Assembly (NCBI GenBank): GCA_965370045.1
Contig: CBDUSI010000109.1
Coordinates: forward strand, 1-15,233
Origin: CAZONU01 sp965370045
Lineage (GTDB): Bacteria; Planctomycetota; SZUA-567; JAKLDR01
Length of the DNA: 15,233 nucleotides
Direction of reading: 5' to 3'
Under the pieces are notes generated by a model that saw only the letters and a list, made by a program, of their open reading frames with translations, was not told the DNA's origin and did no database searches. Below, piece by piece: positions 13,505 to 15,233 of the stretch. The translations under genes and the position numbers were made by a program. The first letter of the stretch is position 1. Each line of letters begins with the position of its first letter.

Positions 13505-14050
13505 GCCTGCACAGCGGTCTTGGGCCGCGGCGCCACTCGCCCTCTCCATAACCCTAACGCTCCACGACCCGCGCCAGTTCAGAAACAAAAGGGGCAACTT
13601 TCGCCCGCGGCGGGCCCGGCGGCTCCGGCTTGAGCCGGGTTTTCCATCATTGCCAGCGAGCCCGGCTGGTTGAGCGGCGGCTTGCGCCACCGTTACTGAA
13701 CCGTGCCATTCTGGCCGTAGCACTCGTGAAGCGCTGCTGCAATCGGTGATTCCCAGGGTCCAGGGAGGGGAAACCGCTTGAACGGAGGGGAAAAATGGAG
13801 AGGCTCACGGGCGAAACAGAGCGGAGGGATGCCTTGGAAGCACCAAATGGGAAATGTCGGCTAAGGGGTGTCGGCCAAGGGAGCGATAACCAGTTGAATG
13901 CGACAGCGGCGGAACAGCAGCTTGCTGACGCGGATCAGCAACGTCACCATATGCGCGACGGCAGGCCATCGGCAACCGGCACGGGCACGGTGCTCAACCA
14001 CCGCGTGGCTGGAGAAGGCGCGCGAGGCACACCAGAACCGGGGGACGATC
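13505..14050. other. Long gap without a confident gene
   Basis: This gap separates the divergent 13453 and 14051 genes. It contains an inverted repeat followed by T's on the plus strand (13619-13644, CGGCTC-CGGCTT-GAGCCG then GGTTTT), which would act as a terminator for a plus-strand transcript, although no gene precedes it. A weak candidate ORF lies at 13795-14061. I saw no tRNA, riboswitch consensus or CRISPR repeat. A small RNA ending near 13644 is possible but unproven. Confidence 0.4.
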
Positions 14051-14061
14051 ATGAGGGATGA
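13795..14061 (+). CDS. Weak candidate small hypothetical protein
   Basis: This 88-codon frame has a good ribosome-binding sequence (GGAGGGG, then AAAA before the ATG) and overlaps the start of the next gene by 11 bases, an operon-like arrangement. Against it, the product is low in hydrophobic residues, rich in Gly, Asp, Glu and Gln, has no recognisable domain, and uses AGG and other codons that neighbouring genes avoid. It may be spurious, or the region may be a structured non-coding leader. Confidence 0.22.
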   Translation: MERLTGETERRDALEAPNGKCRLRGVGQGSDNQLNATAAEQQLADADQQRHHMRDGRPSATGTGTVLNHRVAGEGARGTPEPGDDHEG

Positions 14062-14980
14062 AACGGCAGTGCGTGAGCACAGGGCCGCCGCGCCGGGACT
14101 CATTGTCCTGCTGGGCGGGATCGTGACTACGATCATCACGATGGTGGTCGTTTACCTGGTGAACCTGACCGGCTTTCACCCCATGGGCTTCCTGCTCTGG
14201 TACGTGGTCCCGCTAGGGGCGATCATCGTCGGCGCGCTGTGCGGTAGCGGATACTGCGCCGCCCAGCGCTTCCTCAACGTCAGGGTGTCCTGGGGCGTGA
14301 TCGCGTGGATAACCGGCATCTCGCTGCTGGCTTACTTCACGGCGCACTACCTCACTTACCTGAGCATCTGCGCGCAGCTCCCGCCCGAGGAGGCCGCCGG
14401 AGTCAGCTTCCTGGACTACCTGCGCTTCATCTGCGAAAACGTGACGATCACGTCCACCGAGGGAGACTCCCAGCCGACTGAAATGGGCAAGCTGGGATAC
14501 GGCGTAATGGCGCTCGAACTCCTCGGCTTCTCGCTGGGCACGACCATTCCGTCGCTGATGCTGCGCGGTAAACCCTACTGCGCCGACTGCCAGAAGTACC
14601 TGCGCAAGCACGCCACTTACCTGCTCGTCTCCAGGGCCGTCGATGATATCAAGAAGATGAAGCGCAAGGAGCGTAAGGCCGCCTTCGAGCAGATGCTCGA
14701 AGAGGAGGGCGAAGAGGCCCGCAAGATAGCCGAGAGCATCTCCGGCCAGAAACGCGAGGACGCGATTGCGGCGCTGGAGCGGGCCCGCGTTCCCGAGGCC
14801 AAGAAGGCCCTGGTCAGCGTCAAGCTGCACCTCTCGGTCTGCCCGGACTGCGACAGGTATCACGCGGACGTGAACCTGTTCAGCAAGCCCCCGGGCGGCG
14901 AGGCGTCGACGAATGTCGTCGCGGCCATCGATGGACCGGAAGCACCGGAAGCAGATGAAGACGGGCAAGCTCTCCAATGA
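14051..14980 (+). CDS. Four-TM membrane protein with split CxxC/CxxC cytoplasmic domain
   Basis: The 309-residue protein has predicted TM segments at about 15-38, 46-68, 82-104 and 148-170. It then has a soluble C-terminal part with C177-A-D-C180-QKY, a charged helical or coiled-coil stretch (about 195-250, KKMKRKERKAAFEQMLEEEGEEARK) and C264-P-D-C267-DRYHADV. The two CxxC pairs, 84 residues apart, look like one zinc site with a helical insertion, since both are followed by similar C-x-x-Y or C-x-K-Y contexts. I start at ATG 14051 (MRDETAVREH, GGGGGAC upstream); an upstream in-frame extension has a different composition. The tail is acidic. I do not recognise a family. It stands alone apart from a possible 42-codon ORF overlapping its end. 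Confidence 0.8.
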   Translation: MRDETAVREHRAAAPGLIVLLGGIVTTIITMVVVYLVNLTGFHPMGFLLWYVVPLGAIIVGALCGSGYCAAQRFLNVRVSWGVIAWITGISLLAYFTAHYLTYLSICAQLPPEEAAGVSFLDYLRFICENVTITSTEGDSQPTEMGKLGYGVMALELLGFSLGTTIPSLMLRGKPYCADCQKYLRKHATYLLVSRAVDDIKKMKRKERKAAFEQMLEEEGEEARKIAESISGQKREDAIAALERARVPEAKKALVSVKLHLSVCPDCDRYHADVNLFSKPPGGEASTNVVAAIDGPEAPEADEDGQALQ

Positions 14981-15083
14981 AGAAGCGTTGAACCTTGCTG
15001 CAAGCAAAGCAAATGAGATTGCCGCTTGTCTTGACATAGAGAACAGAACAGGATCGAACAACGAAATGCATCCTGCAAATTGA
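14955..15083 (+). CDS. Possible 42-residue protein overlapping the end of the membrane protein gene
   Basis: The frame starts at ATG 14955 with GGAAG six bases upstream, overlaps the preceding gene by 26 bases and ends at TGA 15083. The product (MKTGKLSNEEALNLAASKAN ... NEMHPAN) has an amphipathic-helix pattern, SNEEALNLAASKANEIAACLDIE, and is free of the Arg/Pro/Ala excess that marks chance frames in this GC-rich DNA. Beyond 14985 the composition is clearly more AT-rich than in the neighbouring genes. It may be a small coupled gene or part of a sequence interrupted by the repeat that begins at 15107. Confidence 0.33.
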   Translation: MKTGKLSNEEALNLAASKANEIAACLDIENRTGSNNEMHPAN

Positions 15084-15106
15084 CCCGAGGCCAAGCTGTA
15101 AGGAGT

Positions 15107-15213
15107 CTAGCAGGCCGTTGACAAATGGGGCGTCGTGACGACAGGCGCTCCCGAGCGATGCGAGGCCCGAGGGTGAGCGCGATGCCTCTGGCATCGTGCG
15201 AATCCCGAGAACG
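15107..15213 (+). repeat. Dispersed structured repeat, right copy
   Basis: This is the inverted counterpart of 1-108. It begins CTAGCAGGCCGTTG and ends in the sequence complementary to the first bases of the window. The 7-bp hairpin is kept exactly (15180-15196). The second stem (15131-15143) differs from the left copy by one compensatory pair change and one wobble-type change. The 20 bases beyond it are not present at the left edge of the window. Confidence 0.85.
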
Positions 15214-15233
15214 AAGCAGCGCGACGGGACCGC

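Noticed and set aside
13669..13675. GTTGAGC as another attC R box
   Set aside because: No complementary GCTCAAC-like box or inner arms upstream; single 7-mers of this pattern occur by chance.
13898..14050. N-terminal extension of the four-TM protein
   Set aside because: The 51 extra residues are Arg/Thr-rich with no support, while ATG 14051 has a G-rich ribosome-binding site and begins a normal membrane-protein N-terminus.
1..15213. The whole window as one composite transposon with 107-bp terminal inverted repeats
   Set aside because: It would carry core genes such as rpmA and aroB and has no transposase or recombinase inside.

Overview
The window is a gene-dense, very GC-rich stretch (about 70% G+C by eye) of a bacterial chromosome carrying core genes: rpmA, aroB, dprA and comF. 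Several proteins have signal peptides, and the sequence contains flagellum-related genes (a FliK-like protein, a free-standing FlhB C-terminal-type domain and a YjfB-type motility protein), so the organism is probably diderm and motile. Two exported proteins share a short HEAT-like module (YxVRxxAxxxLxxxG ... DLEVxxR...IL). This style of exported protein reminds me of Planctomycetota and related phyla, but that placement is inference; no rRNA is present.

Layout. 1-108 and 15107-15213 are inverted copies of one dispersed repeat at about 92% identity, so the piece appears to be bounded by, and may have been assembled between, two copies. 139-1062 (+) is a tandem receiver protein with no output domain. 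It converges on rpmA (1118-1360, -) across a shared terminator hairpin. 1425-2176 is an island of lower G+C holding a small membrane-inserting zinc-knuckle protein, followed at once by a hairpin site with the architecture of an integron attC site. I read it as a candidate lone gene cassette, the most interesting item here. 2177-2887 (-) is an exported PDZ protein.

3003-6399 is the motility/competence block: a divergent YjfB-like gene with a sigma-28-like promoter, then a tightly overlapping rightward operon of fliK-like, flhB-C-domain and comF genes. A secreted or anchored metallophosphoesterase follows (6468-7793).

13453 down to 7925 is a leftward operon: an unknown two-TM protein, aroB, dprA, a PfkB-family sugar kinase and an exported HEAT-module protein. 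It is preceded by a TTGACA promoter with a palindrome in its spacer. The last part (14051-14980) is a four-TM protein with a split CxxC/CxxC cytoplasmic domain, and possibly a 42-residue ORF. About 600 bp before it (13454-14050) remain largely unexplained.

Functional themes are flagellar export and hook assembly, natural transformation (comF and dprA in facing operons), shikimate and sugar-phosphate metabolism, and exported proteins of unknown role. I found no CRISPR array, tRNA, rRNA, transposase or integrase gene. The candidate novelty is the lone cassette-like unit at 1558-2088 and the structured dispersed repeat, not a large new multigene system.
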